This document shows, one piece after another, positions 31,453 through 42,631 of a stretch of 64,000 nt of DNA. The DNA comes from Paraniabella hibiscisoli (GTDB lineage: Bacteria > Bacteroidota > Bacteroidia > Chitinophagales > Chitinophagaceae). A program made the translations under genes and the position numbers. Every line of letters starts with the position of its first letter. Position 1 is the stretch's first letter. The notes beneath the pieces are model-generated. The model was not told the DNA's origin. It saw only the letters and a list, made by a program, of their open reading frames with translations, and did not search any database. The DNA lies in assembly GCF_022512515.1 (NCBI RefSeq), contig NZ_JAKWBK010000003.1:620001-684000 (forward strand), given 5' to 3'.

Positions 31453-32601
31453 TTAGAGAGGGGCTCTCATTAACGCGGCAAACATAGTATCTGCCTTTTG
31501 ATCATAACCTTTTAATACCTGCTGTTCCAACAGGTGGAGCCCTGCATTTTGAAGCTCATGCACCTGTCCTTCATTTTCTTTTTCAAATACCGAACAAGTT
31601 ATATAAAGCAAATACCCCCGGGCTTCAGATACTGTATTGCATTAGTTGTAATAGCCAACTGCAGCTTAACAAACGACGCTATACTGGTTGGTTCAAAATA
31701 AAGCAGCTGCTCAGGGGTGCGCGCCCAGGTACCACTTCCACTACAAGGCACATCTGCTATAATCAGATCAAATTGCTTGCCTGGGTTAGCATGGGTAGCA
31801 TCTGCAACAAAAGCCCGGTAATTATTTATTCTGGCTTCCTGGAACCGCTTCTTTAAGTTGAAAATAATTGAAGATCGGATATCTGAAACAGTGAGTTCCA
31901 TTTTTTCAACGTATCATAGGCCAGTATGGATTTCCCTCCACTGGCTGCACAACAGTCCCAAACAGCAACAATCGAATCAATTGTAGTTACTGTAGTGTAT
32001 AGTTGCAATAGCTCAGCTACCCTTTGCGAGCTAAGATCCTGCACAACTACTTCCTGGTTAACTTTTACCACATCTTCAATACGAACACTGTTATTTAGCC
32101 GCAAACGATCATCAGTCAAAACAAACGGAACATCTGCGCTTTTGAGCTTATCAATAACAGCATCTTTATGCCCCGGCCTGATGCGCAGGAATAGATCTGG
32201 CTGTACCAGGTGCGACAGGGTAAATGCCTCGCTGTCAATACCTACGCTTAACGGATGGGCCAAGGGGAAAATATGATCAGGAGATTCCCTGGGTAAATGA
32301 AAGCTATCCCAAAAGGCAAGCCACTCGTCTGACCAGCTGGCTTTTGAAAGTAGGTAGCCCTTTACTACTTTTTGTTCTGTGGTTAACTGCGGATAAGACC
32401 GGCCTAAACGAAAATAACAGTAGCAAAGCTCAGTGATCTGCCTGCGGTCTTTGCTGCCAAATTTTTATGCTGCGAAAAATAGTTCTTTATAAAGTGAGCA
32501 AACGGCATACCGCCATCATAAGCCCTCAAGATGGCTACGGCACTGTTTAAATGCGAATAAAATCGTCTGAATACCGGATCCTGTGTATCAGTATTACTCA
32601 T
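31453..32601 (-). CDS. RsmB/NOP2-family RNA (cytosine-5) methyltransferase
   Basis: About 383 residues after restoring three bases (near 31602, 31903 and 32457). It transfers methyl from SAM to cytosine-5 of rRNA or tRNA. The two catalytic cysteines are visible: DVPCSGSGTWARTPEQLLY (motif IV) and, in the repaired frame, YITCSVFEKENE (motif VI). The SAM site is VWDCCAASGGKSILAYDTL. The N-terminal helical part has GSKDRRQITELCYCYFRLGR, typical of the RsmB/RsmF group. Without the repairs it falls into three fragments, none of which would be active. The substrate base cannot be told from sequence. Confidence 0.88.
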
Positions 32602-32670
32602 ATTGCTATCAAAAAAACGGTCCGTGCGATGAACACGAACCTATTATTTTTTTACTGTTTATTGATACTC

Positions 32671-34231
32671 TTATAATCCCAGCAGCGCTTTTACAGGATC
32701 TTTCTGCACCAATAATAAAGTAGGATTCTCCAGTAATTCTTTTACTCTTACCAGGAAGCTTACCGACTCACGCCCGTCGATTATACGGTGGTCATAACTT
32801 AATGCTACATACATCATTGGGCGAATCACTACCTGCCCGTTAATGGCCACTGGGCGCTGAATGATATTGTGCATACCTAATATAGCGCTTTGCGGAATAT
32901 TTATAATGGGCGTGCTTAACATAGAACCGAACACGCCACCATTTGTGATGGTAAAAGTACCGCCCGTAAGATCTTCTGCTGTAAGCTTGCTGTTCTTAGC
33001 TTTATTGGCCAGGTTAATTACTTCTTTCTCAATATCTGCCATACCCAGGCTTTCTACATTGCGTATAACAGGCACGGTTAACCCTCTTGGAGTGCTTACC
33101 GCTATACTGATATCTGCATAATCGTGGAATAATATCTGGTCTCCGTCGATATATGCATTAACCGTAGGCCACTCAGATAAAGCAATAGCACAGGCTTTGG
33201 CAAAAAAGCTCATAAAGCCCAGGCCTACACCATGCGCTTCTTTAAACTTGTCTTTATACTTAGCGCGAATATCCATAATCGGCTGCATATCCACTTCGTT
33301 AAAAGTGGTCAGCATGGCCGTGGTATTTTTTGCTTCTACCAGTCTGCGACTGATGGTTTTACGCAGGTTGGTCATTTTTTCCGCACGTTGGTCGCGGGTA
33401 AACAATTCACCTCCGTTAAATGCTTTTTTACCCGGATTGGCTAAGGCCGCTAACACATCATCTTTAATGATCTTACCGGAGAAGCCGGAAGGCGTTACAG
33501 TTTTAGGGTCTACTTTCTTATCTGCAATAATGGCAGATGCCACTGGCGTTGCCTTTACATCGGCTGTGGCTGCTGCGGGTTTCTGTGCTTCTGTTTTTTC
33601 TCTTCTGCTTTAGGCGCTGGCTTTTCAGCCGCTGCTTTAGCGGGCTTACCTGTTGTTTCTTTGATAACAGCAATGGTATCACCAATCTTAAGCGTATCAC
33701 CTTCTGCAACAGAAGATTCTAAAATCCCAGCCAGTTCAGCATTTACTTCAAAAGTGGCTTTCTCACTTTCCAGCTCTGCAACCACTTCATCTCTTTCTAC
33801 ATAATCGCCTGATTTCTTTACCCATTTTAAAAGGGTAACCTCACTAATAGACTCTCCTACAGTTGGTATTTTAACGGGAACTTCTTTACCTGTTGTTTTT
33901 AACGGATCTTCTGCTTGTTCAGGCTCAGCTGCTTTTTGGGGAGCTGCTTCTTTTGGAGCCTCTGCAGCTGGCGCATTATTACCACCGGGTTTTGCGGCAG
34001 TATCATCAATGCTGGCTATCAGATCACCAATATTAATGGAGTCACCTTCGGCAACAGTGGTAGTCAATACGCCCGCTTTTTCAGCATTTACCTCAAAAGT
34101 GGCTTTTTCACTTTCCAGCTCTGCAATTACTTCGTCTCTTTCAACGTAGTCGCCGGTTTTTTTACCCATTTTAAAAGCGTTACTTCACTTATCGACTCGC
34201 CCACCGTAGGCACCTTAATATCAACAGCCAT
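32671..34231 (-). CDS. odhB: 2-oxoglutarate dehydrogenase E2 (dihydrolipoyl succinyltransferase), two lipoyl domains
   Basis: About 520 residues after restoring bases near 34160 and 33595. It transfers succinyl groups from the E1 reaction to CoA in the TCA cycle. Two tandem lipoyl domains are present: VPTVGESISEVTLLKWVKK with ESEKATFEVNAEKAG (residues 1-80), and a near copy, IPTVGESISEVTLLKWVKK with ESEKATFEVNAELAG (residues ~120-200), each carrying the lipoylated Lys in SEK. A short E1/E3-binding motif follows (ADKKVDPKTVTPSGFSGKII). The catalytic domain contains GGTFTITNGGVFGSMLSTPI and LSYDHRIIDGRESVSFLVRV. E1 is encoded at 35732-38496. Most E2o proteins have a single lipoyl domain. Confidence 0.92.
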
Positions 34232-34393
34232 AAATACAAATGATTTTTACAGAATAGGTTGGCAAATTACGTAAAAATGACAAAAAAACGGCTTTAAATG
34301 AGCGTTGATATTTTAAAAATAACGTACATTAAAAAACATCCCCAGAATTAGTGATGAATTGCTAGTATGGCTTCAATTATCTTTGATTGTAAG

Positions 34394-35040
34394 ATGAGTA
34401 CCCCTTCTATTAAAGTAACTGTTTTTGACGATAATGCCTATCGCAGGGACAGTTTATGTATGCTAATCAACTCTTCGCCCAGAATGACCTGTGCGGGAAC
34501 TTTTTTGACTGCAGCAATGTAATTGCCGATGTTAGAAAAACGGCGCCGGATGTGGTGCTGATGGATATTGATATGCCGAATGTAAACGGTATTGAAGGCG
34601 TGAAGCTGATCAGGATGAACTTCCCGAAAGTACAGGTGCTGATGCAAACCGTTTTCGAAGATGACGATAAAATTTTTGCCTCTATCTGTGCGGGCGCTTC
34701 CGGCTATATTTTAAAGAAATCCACACCCGCTCAATTATTACAGGCGGTGGAAGACGTATATAATGGTGATGCCGCGATGACCGCATCTATTGCAAAAAAG
34801 GTTTTAACCGCCTTTCAGAAAAATGTTTTTTACGAAAACAACCAGGAAATATCGCTTACGCCAAGGGAGAAGGAAGTGCTGGGCTACCTGGTAAAAGGAT
34901 TCAGCCATAAAATGGTAGCATCAGCCTGTGGATTAAGCATTCATACCGTAAACACGCATATCAAAAAGATATACGAAAAGCTACAGGTAAACTCGGTGGC
35001 CGAAGCAGTAGTTAAAGCATTAAATCAGAAGTTGATATAA
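34394..35040 (+). CDS. LuxR/NarL-family response regulator
   Basis: About 215 residues after restoring one T in the run near 34500-34505. Starting at ATG 34394 gives MSTPSIKVTVFDDNAYRRDS and restores the acidic pocket of the receiver domain, which the shorter in-frame start at 34456 would lose. The phosphoacceptor Asp is in VVLMDIDMPNVNGIEG, and the Lys in YILKKSTPAQL. The C-terminal helix-turn-helix (SLTPREKEVLGYLVKGFSHK ... IHTVNTHIKKIYEKL) is the LuxR DNA-binding fold. No kinase gene adjoins it, so it is an orphan here. It is convergent with the barrel protein gene at 35097. Confidence 0.88.
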
Positions 35041-35069
35041 AGATCTCATGTTTAGTTTTGAATATAAGA

Positions 35070-35091
35070 GGGCGGAATGTCTATTCCGCCC
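35070..35091. terminator. bidirectional hairpin between convergent genes
   Basis: A perfect 9-bp stem, GGGCGGAAT (35070-35078) and ATTCCGCCC (35083-35091), with a GTCT loop. It sits between the stops of two convergent genes. The flanking T tracts are weak in both directions. Confidence 0.6.
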
Positions 35092-35096
35092 GATAT

Positions 35097-35591
35097 TTAA
35101 AACCTTTTACCTATTGACAATCCTAGCCATGGTTGAACCTCCTTTTTTCGTTGATTACCATGTACTGCCGCTAACACCGACAAACGCAATAATAGATTTT
35201 TAGTAGTATGCCTCCTGAATCCGATGGATGGAGTAAGCACCACATCCGCATCTTTTAACCAGCTGTTTGCCTTTAAGCTAATGTAAGATTTAAAAAACGT
35301 AACCCCTGCACCTGCTTCAATGAAGTTGTTTTGCTTAAGATCAAACAGGTAATTAACACCTAATGGAATGGCAAGACATAAATTGGGGATCCATCCGGCA
35401 CCTGCTCTAAGTCCTAACCCCGGCTTCCCCAGTAATTGCCTTTCATAGTTAAGCGAGTAAATAAGTCCATTGCCTCCTGCTTCAATATAAATATCGTTTT
35501 TCTTAAAATCGGCCTGAGCGATAGCTGCACCATAGTGTAACGCAAAGAATACAAGGGTTAGTTTAAGATGTAATAAAATTGGCTTTCTCAT
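35097..35591 (-). CDS. small outer-membrane beta-barrel-like protein
   Basis: 164 residues, intact. It has a Sec signal peptide (LKLTLVFFALHYGAAIAQA, cut before DFKKND). The rest has the regular aromatic-ended strands of a small barrel (NDIYIEAGGNGLIYSLNYER, FIEAGAGVTFFKSYISL) and ends with Phe in WLGLSIGKRF, as expected for a BAM substrate. No family name is recognised. It resembles many 150-200 residue hypothetical outer-membrane proteins of Bacteroidota. It lies between the E1 gene and the LuxR regulator with no obvious link to either. Confidence 0.65.
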   Translation of the reverse strand: MRKPILLHLKLTLVFFALHYGAAIAQADFKKNDIYIEAGGNGLIYSLNYERQLLGKPGLGLRAGAGWIPNLCLAIPLGVNYLFDLKQNNFIEAGAGVTFFKSYISLKANSWLKDADVVLTPSIGFRRHTTKNLLLRLSVLAAVHGNQRKKEVQPWLGLSIGKRF

Positions 35592-35680
35592 ATTTGGTTT
35601 TTGTTGCTTTCAACGTAAATTACTAACTAAACGCAACATAACCATACTGTTTAGAAATGTATAACTTGTCATGAAAACAA

Positions 35681-35708
35681 CAAAGGCGGAGCATCTACTC
35701 CACCTTTG
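35681..35708 (-). terminator. terminator of the E1 gene
   Basis: CAAAGGCGGAG (35681-35691) pairs with CTCCACCTTTG (35698-35708), with one mismatch and a 6-base loop. On the minus strand it follows the E1 stop by about 25 bases and is trailed by TTGTTTTC. Confidence 0.7.
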
Positions 35709-35731
35709 CAACTCTTTCTATATATCAGGTT

Positions 35732-38496
35732 TTAGATTGTAAACGCGGTATTCACAATCTCTTCCTGCTCTGCCTTATGCACTTTCATAAACCCTGATGC
35801 AGTAGAGGCGCTGGCTTTTCTGCCAATAATTCCATAATTAATATGCTTCAGGTTCATTTGCAGGAAGGAGGCTGCCCCCATATTCAACGGCTCTTCCTGC
35901 ACCCAATACCACACCGCATTTTTGTACTTGTTATATAAGGCTGCCAGTTGCTTACCAGGTAAAGGATAGATCTGTTCTAATCTTACAACAGCCACATCTT
36001 TACGTCCTTCTTTCTGCTGTCTTTCGAGCAGGTCGTAGTAAACCTTACCACTACAGAAAAGCACTTTTTTACTTCATCGGCTTTCACATAGCTATCGTCG
36101 ATCAGCTCCTGGAAAGAACCGGTTAAGAAATCTTTTTGAGCCGAATAAGTGCCCGGATGACGCAAATTTGCTTTAGGGGCAAAATTGATCAACGGCTTCC
36201 TGAACGGCCATGCCATTTGCCTTCTTAAAGCGTGGAAATAGTTAGCGGCCGTAGTAATATTAGTAACTACAATATTTAACTCTGCGCAGGCTATTAAAAA
36301 GCGTTCCATACGGGCGCTGCTATGTTCAGGCCCCTGCCCTTCGTAACCATGAGGCAACAACATCACCAACCCATTCATACGGTTCCATTTCTGTTCTGCA
36401 CCTGTTATAAACTGGTCAATAATTGTCTGTGCTCCGTTTACAAAATCTCCAAACTGTGCTTCCCATAATACCAGGGCATTAGGGGAAGAAAGCGCATACC
36501 CGTATTCAAAACCTAAAACCGCATTCTCACTCAACAGGGAGTTAAACATCCTTATTTTACCTTCGGCACCGGGTATACCTGCTAGCCTGTTATAAGGTTT
36601 ATCACTTACTTCGTCTCTCAATACGCAATGACGGGAGCTAAAAGTACCACGTCCTACATCCTGGCCGCTCATTCTCACATCTGCACCATCTACCATTACC
36701 GATCCGAAAGCCAGCAATTCTGCCGTGGCCCAATCCAGCTTTCCTTCTTCGCTGAAAAGTTTCACTTTATCCTTCAATAGCTTATCTACCTTTTTCAAAG
36801 GAGTAAAACCTTCAGGAATAGTCATGATGGCGTCAAATACCTGGTTAAATTTATCTTCGGCAATACCTGTTACAGGGCTTTTATCAAAATCATCTTCCGT
36901 AGCTTTTCTCAGTTGTTTCCACAAAAGTTCAGGAGCCTGGTAAGTATACGGTAAGGGTCTTTGTTTTACATCGTCCAACCGATCCTGCAGATCTGCCCAG
37001 AATTTGGTTTCCATTTCTTTCGCCAGATCTTTTGCATCGTCTTCGCCATTGTCCAGCAGATATTTTACGTACACTTCGCGCGGGTTAGGATGCTTATCAA
37101 TCAACGCATACATCGCAGGTTGCGTAAATTTAGGATCATCGCCTTCGTTATGCCCGTGCTTACGATAGCATACCATATCTATAAAAACATCATCATGAAA
37201 AGTGCTTCTGTAACGCGTTGCGATTTCCGCACATTTCACTACGGCTTCCGGATCATCACCGTTTACATGGAATACCGGGCTTTGTGTCATTGCTGCCAGC
37301 GAAGTACAATAATCAGCACTACGGGCATCGGAGAAATCGGTTGTAAAACCAATTTGATTGTTGATAATAAAATGTATCGTTCCACCTACCTGGTAACCAG
37401 GTAATTTAGACATCTGCAACAGTTCATATACAACACCCTGGCCTGCTACAGCAGCATCACCATGTATTAAAATAGGCAATACCTTATCGTACTGCTCATC
37501 ATGTATATTATTCGCACTACTTCTGGCAAATCCCAATACTACGGGGTCTACTGCTTCCAGGTGCGATGGGTTGGGCATTAACTTCAGGTGAATTTTATTG
37601 CCACTTGTAGTTTCGATTTCACTACCATACCCCAGGTGATATTTCACGTCTCCGCTACCCATGGTCTGGTTAATTTCGCCGGTTCCTTCGAACTCGCTGA
37701 ATATCTGTTCATAGGTTTTACCTAAAATATTAGCCAGCACATTTAACCGTCCTCTATGAGCCATACCAATCACCGCTTCTCTCACATCCAATTCAGCCGA
37801 TACATTAATGATCGCATCCAGTGCGGCAATAGTGGTTTCTCCACCTTCCAGCGAAAAACGCTTCTGTCCCACATATTTCGTATGCAGAAACTTTTCAAAC
37901 ATTACACCATTGTTCAACTTTTCCAATATCCTTTTCTTTTTCTCCAGGGGAAATGGCTTTGAAAAATTCTTCTCAATCTCGTTGGTAATCCAATCTACTT
38001 TCTTCTGGTCACTGATATACTTAAACTCAACACCCACATGGCTGGCATACCAGTTTTGCAGGTTGGTAAAAATGTTTCTTAACGTAGTAGTACCCAGGCC
38101 AATTAAATTACCCACCTCGTATTCAGTATCCAGATCAGCTTCACTTAAACCATAAAAGGATAATTCTACATTAGCGCCACGATCTTTGCGCTTTTTTATA
38201 GGATTCGTATTTGCTAAAAGATGCCCTTTATTTCTGTAACCTAAAATAAGGCGATATACAGCGATCTCCTTTCTCCAGTCATTTTTCCCGGCAACACCCG
38301 ATGATTTTGCAGCAGCTCCGTTCTCAGAAACAGCAGTGCCATTTTTTCCAGCCAATCCATTTCCCACTGCGAAATCAAAACCTTCGAAAAATTTGCGGAA
38401 TTCAGTATCTACGTTTTCAGGATTAGCAACAAACTCATGATACATATTTTCAATGAACGCAGGTGATGAGTTCGTGATATAAGAAAAGTCTTTCAT
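35732..38496 (-). CDS. sucA: 2-oxoglutarate dehydrogenase E1 component
   Basis: About 921 residues after restoring one base in the T run 36065-36070, which joins ADEVKK to VLFCSGKVYYDLLERQQKEG. It decarboxylates 2-oxoglutarate with thiamine diphosphate and passes succinyl to the lipoyl group of E2. Typical parts are the N-terminal helical segment (NSSPAFIENMYHEFVANPEN), SLEGGETTIAALDAIINVSA, AHRGRLNVLANILGKTYEQI, the ThDP-binding region HGDAAVAGQGVVYELLQMSK and CYRKHGHNEGDDPKFTQPAM, and the C-terminal QEEPLNMGAASFLQMNL. E2 lies at 32671-34231 on the same strand, separated by two unrelated genes. Confidence 0.94.
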
Positions 38497-38728
38497 TATA
38501 AATGAATCGTTAATATATAAATAATATGTTTAATCTTAAAGTATTCGAGAGTGTTAAAAGATGCTTTAACTATATTTCCGCGAAATTAAGATTTAATTTC
38601 TATCGGTTGCAATAAAGATGCATAGAAAGCGTTAAAAGATGCGTGTTCTTAAGACTTTTTAATATGGTATTTGAACAATTGAATGAATGGAGGTACACAA
38701 TACCGGCAAAAAAATAAAATAATTAGGA

Positions 38729-38755
38729 TTGTATCTCTAAAAGTCCTTACCTTTG
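38729..38755 (+). promoter_or_regulatory. promoter of rpsT
   Basis: A TTG at 38729-38731 and an exact TAnnTTTG box, TACCTTTG, at 38748-38755, spaced by 16 bases. The start site would fall about 15 bases before the rpsT ATG. The 280-bp divergent region between the E1 gene and rpsT holds no gene; its remainder is AT-rich and presumably carries the E1 promoter. Confidence 0.55.
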
Positions 38756-38776
38756 CCGTCCAAAAATTAGAAATAG

Positions 38777-39033
38777 ATGGCCAATCATAAAGCTACAAAA
38801 AAGATGCACGTCAGGCAGCTAAACGCCGCGAAAGAAACAGATACTATGGCAAAACTACACGTAATGCTATCAGGGATTTGAAAGCAGCGGAAACTACCGA
38901 AGCAACATCTCAATTATCGTCTGTTGAAAGCATGATTGATAAATTAGCAAAACGTGGCGTTATTCACCGTAATAAAGCTGCTAACTTAAAAAGTAAGCTG
39001 GCTAAAAGGTTGAATGCAGCTAAAGCAGCTTAA
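38777..39033 (+). CDS. rpsT: 30S ribosomal protein S20
   Basis: 85 residues after restoring one A in the run 38797-38802. Read as written, the frame leaves the family after MANHKATKK. With the repair it continues DARQAAKRRERNRYYGKTTR, which is the conserved basic start of S20, and ends NLKSKLAKRLNAAKAA. S20 binds 16S rRNA early in small-subunit assembly. The gene has its own promoter and a strong terminator 20 bases downstream, so it is monocistronic. A broken copy of this gene could not be real in a living cell, which makes it good evidence that the breaks are sequence errors. Confidence 0.95.
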
Positions 39034-39055
39034 TTAATCACTTTAATATATTTTT

Positions 39056-39082
39056 AAAGGAAGGCTTTCGCCTTCCTTTTTT
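39056..39082 (+). terminator. intrinsic terminator of rpsT
   Basis: A perfect 10-bp stem AAAGGAAGGC (39056-39065) and GCCTTCCTTT (39070-39079), loop TTTC, followed by a run of T to 39082. A textbook rho-independent terminator 22 bases after the rpsT stop. Confidence 0.9.
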
Positions 39083-39111
39083 AGGTTGTACTTATTTATG
39101 ATTTGTTGCGA

Positions 39112-39921
39112 TCAGGATACAGCGTCGATCGCCAATTTCACACTACCTTTCTCTAAAAGCAATTGCTTAGCCCGCTCATAGTCTGTCATACCGGTACGGT
39201 CCATGATCATCCGGGTTCCACGATCTATTAGCTTGTCGTTCGTTAATTGCATATTTACCATACGGTTACCCTCTACCCTGCCCATTTGTATCATTACCGT
39301 AGTAGAGATCATATTCAACACCAGTTTTTGTGCGGTACCGCTTTTCATACGGGTGCTGCCGGTAACAAATTCAGGCCCCACAATTACTTCAACAGGGTGA
39401 TCTGCCACTTTGCTGATATCGGCATCCGGATTGCAGGAAATACTACCTGTTACAATGCCATTAGCCTGGCAGTGCTTTAATGCGCCAATAACATAAGGTG
39501 TGGTGCCACTCGCAGCTACGCCTACCACAGCATCTTTCTCGCTGATATGATGCGCCTTCAAATCGTTCCATCCCTGTTCTTCGTCATCCTCTGCGTTCTC
39601 AACAGGCGTTGTAATAGCTTTATTCCCTCCGGCGATCACTCCAATCACCACGCCAGGCGGCATGCCATAGGTAGGTGGAATTTCACTGGCGTCCAGTATT
39701 CCTAATCGCCCGCTGGTACCTGCCCCTATATAAAACAGGCGTCCGCCTGCCAGCATACGATCCACAATCGCATCTGCCAATTTCTCTATCTGCGGCAAGG
39801 CTGCTTCCACAGCCACCGGCACCGTCTGATCTTCTTTATTGATAGATCCCAGTAGCTCATTGATGCTCATTTTCTCCAGGTCGTTATACTTGCTGGGCTG
39901 CTCCGTTATTTTTTGATTCAT
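39112..39921 (-). CDS. murQ: N-acetylmuramic acid 6-phosphate etherase
   Basis: 269 residues, intact. MurQ splits the lactyl ether of MurNAc-6-phosphate to give GlcNAc-6-phosphate and lactate during cell-wall recycling. The signature FYIGAGTSGRLGILDASEIP of the SIS domain near residue 64, IAGGNKAITTPVENAEDDEE, and GPEFVTGSTRMKSGTAQKLV are all present. The start MNQKITEQPSKYNDLEKM matches the usual family start. The sugar kinase gene lies 30 bases upstream on the same strand, so phosphorylation and etherase steps are encoded together. Confidence 0.94.
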   Translation of the reverse strand: MNQKITEQPSKYNDLEKMSINELLGSINKEDQTVPVAVEAALPQIEKLADAIVDRMLAGGRLFYIGAGTSGRLGILDASEIPPTYGMPPGVVIGVIAGGNKAITTPVENAEDDEEQGWNDLKAHHISEKDAVVGVAASGTTPYVIGALKHCQANGIVTGSISCNPDADISKVADHPVEVIVGPEFVTGSTRMKSGTAQKLVLNMISTTVMIQMGRVEGNRMVNMQLTNDKLIDRGTRMIMDRTGMTDYERAKQLLLEKGSVKLAIDAVS

Positions 39922-39951
39922 ATAGATACCGATTTATTTTACTGCCGGGCC

Positions 39952-40797
39952 TTAGGCCTCCTTGTGATATTCGATCAACCCCTTCATAGGTTTTTGAAGT
40001 ATCCTGCCCAGCTCGAAATTGTAAGTAGCACAAAGGTCCTTAATAACATCTTTAAAACCAAAAGCGATGCCCCCTACAAAATTGATGGGGTACTTCCAGG
40101 CTTCATTATATTTACCCAAATGAGTAAAGAAAAAATCATTGAGGCCATCCTCTATGATATTCTCGATCATATAATGCCCGCGGTTATCTGCCAGAAAGCG
40201 CGCAAATGAGGCCAGGTAACGGTTGGGCAATGGCTTTTTATATACATGCTCCAGTATTTCGGTAGTATTGGTTACATACGCTGCATCAAATCTGGCCCGC
40301 AGGTCTTCGTCAAATGTATTGTACATGTAATACTGCAAAACCTTTTTACCCAGGTAAGCCCCACTGCCTTCATCCCCCAGGGCATATCCCAGGCCCGGGT
40401 TATTCTTTTTATTTTTTTGCCGTCATAAAAGCAACTGCTGGAACCCGTACCTAAAATGCAGGCAATACCTTTATTATTTCCACAAAGTCCTATGGCCGCT
40501 CCTTCCACATCATTTGTAACGTTCACGGCAGCCCCGGAAATATCTTTTTAATGGCATTACGCACCAGCTTATTATTGGCAGGGTTCAGGCATCCTGTTCC
40601 ATAAAAATAAACATGATCTACCTCGGCTTTTTCAAAGAAGGTAATAATTCGCTACGCAATAATTCTGCAATTTGCTCCTCTCCCAAAAAATAAGGGCTTA
40701 TGCCTGCCGTTTCAACCGACTTCACTTTTCCATTTCGTAAAAGGCTCCATTCGGTTTTAGTAGATCCGGCATCAGCAATAAGAATAGATTTCGACAT
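39952..40797 (-). CDS. BadF/BadG-family amino-sugar kinase
   Basis: About 282 residues after restoring three bases (A/T runs near 40640 and 40408, a C run near 40530). The ASKHA ATPase motifs are clear: phosphate-1 loop LIADAGSTKTEWSLLR at the N-terminus, GTGCLNPANNKLV, phosphate-2 region GIACILGTGSSSCF, and GYALGDEGSGAYLGKKV. Proteins of this group phosphorylate GlcNAc or MurNAc. The linked murQ gene makes MurNAc or GlcNAc kinase for peptidoglycan recycling the best guess. It is upstream of murQ in a two-gene operon. The exact sugar cannot be told from sequence. Confidence 0.85.
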
Positions 40798-40996
40798 TAG
40801 CTTAACGGTTTAAAAATAATATGCTAATATAGGTATCTATATTGTGGGAACCATGATTTAATACCATTTGATTCAAACAGCACGCCATCAAAGATGTTAA
40901 TTATTCCGGTTCGCTACCCTCACAGTATAAAACCGCGGGCCGTTCAACCAAGGTTCAGACAATTTTATCTATTTTGCAGGCTTATTTTTAATAAAG

Positions 40997-42581
40997 ATGA
41001 AGAGAAAATTTGAGGTTTGGCTTCCGTTGTTGCTTTCCGCTGTAATGATTTTAGGTATGTACATTGGATACCGGTTTGCGACAGGACAACCCAATAAAAA
41101 AATATTTAAAAAAGACAGGGTCACCGCCTTACAGGAAGCCCTGGATATCATCAGGACCCGTTATGTTGATTCCGTACAGTTAGATACCCTGGAGGGGAAT
41201 GCTATACGCGAAATGATGAGCGAGCTGGACCCACATTCGGTATATCTGCCACCGGCAGAACTAAAGGAAGCGAACGAAGACCTTTCCGGCAATTTTGAAG
41301 GTATTGGAGTAGAGTTTAACCAGATCAGGGACACTGTTAACATCACCTATGTTATAGAAGGAGGTCCCAGTGACAAAGCTGGCTTGCTGATTGGCGACCA
41401 GATCATTAAAGTAGACAGCAATAGTCTTACAGGCAAAGCTATTAATAGTTTCAAAATACGCAGTCTGATACGGGGCGAAAGAGGTTCTCCTGCCAAACTG
41501 GATATTATGCGAAACGGAAAGGTATTGCCCGTTACAGTAATTAGGGGCAACATACCTACGCCGTCTATTTCAGCCGCTTATATGATGGATAAAACCACTG
41601 CCTTTATTAAGCTGGACAAGTTCACCAATACCACTTACCGTGAATTTATGGAAGCAGCGGAAGGATTGAAAAAGCAGGGCATGTCCCAGATGATCTTTGA
41701 TTTAAGAAGCAATGGCGGCGGCTATATGGACCAGGCCATACAAATTGCAGATGAATTTTTAAGCGGTGACAAGCTGATCGTTTACACACAAGGCGTTAAC
41801 AGCCCTAAAACTGAATACCGCTGCAAAAGACCAGGTTTATTCGAGACAGGAAAACTCGCCGTTCTGGTAGATGAACTAAGCGCCAGCGCCAGCGAAATTC
41901 TGGCTGGGGCCTTGCAGGATTGGGATCGCGCAACCATCATAGGCAGACGAACGTTTGGCAAAGGCCTGGTGCAGGAACCCTTCCTGTTAAGCGATGGGTC
42001 AGCCATGCGTCTTACGATCGCCCGCTATTACACACCTATAGGAAGAAGCATTCAAAAACCTTATACTGGCGGTAAAAAAGTATATATGGATGAGGTTTGG
42101 GAGCGTTATGCCAGCGGTCAGCTTTACTATGCAGACAGCAATAAAGTAAGCAATGGGAAAGTTTATAAAACCCATGGAGGCAGAACCGTATATGGCGGCG
42201 GCGGTATTATGCCGGATGTTTTTGTAGGTCTTGACACCTCCAATTATTCAAGAGAGATCAACATGTTATTTTTAAACGGCTCCTTCAACGATTTTGTGTT
42301 CCATTACTACCTGGATAACAAAAAATTCTGGATCCTTATGCCAACCCGAAGGTTTACACTGAGAGTTTCGATCCTGCAAAGAATATGTGGATACAATTTA
42401 CCAACTGGGTAAAAAAGACACCATCAACCTCTCTGGAGTTCCGGCCTTTGAAAAAGAAAAAGTAGAAAACAGGATGGAGGCACAGCTGGCCCGCTTTAAA
42501 TGGCGTGACTCAGGCTTTTACCAGGTTATGAATACAAAGGATACGCTGGTACTTACCGCACTGAAAGAGCTGGCTAAATAA
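40997..42581 (+). CDS. S41-family C-terminal processing protease
   Basis: About 528 residues after restoring bases in two A runs (near 42325 and 42411-42416), which add the C-terminal NPKVYTESFDPAKNMWIQF and DTINLSGVPAFEKEKVE. One N-terminal membrane helix anchors it (VWLPLLLSAVMILGMYIGY). A PDZ domain follows (GIGVEFNQIRDTVNITYVIE, GPSDKAGLLIGDQIIKVDSN). The S41 catalytic core has the nucleophile Ser in DELSASASEILAGALQDWD and the base Lys in GRRTFGKGLVQEPF. It trims C-termini of periplasmic proteins. It starts 199 bases after the divergent kinase gene and precedes the cystathionine synthase-like gene by 50 bases. Confidence 0.92.
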
Positions 42582-42631
42582 ACCAATTGGCATTCGTATA
42601 AAAACATTCAAACATCGGTTAACTTGAAAAT

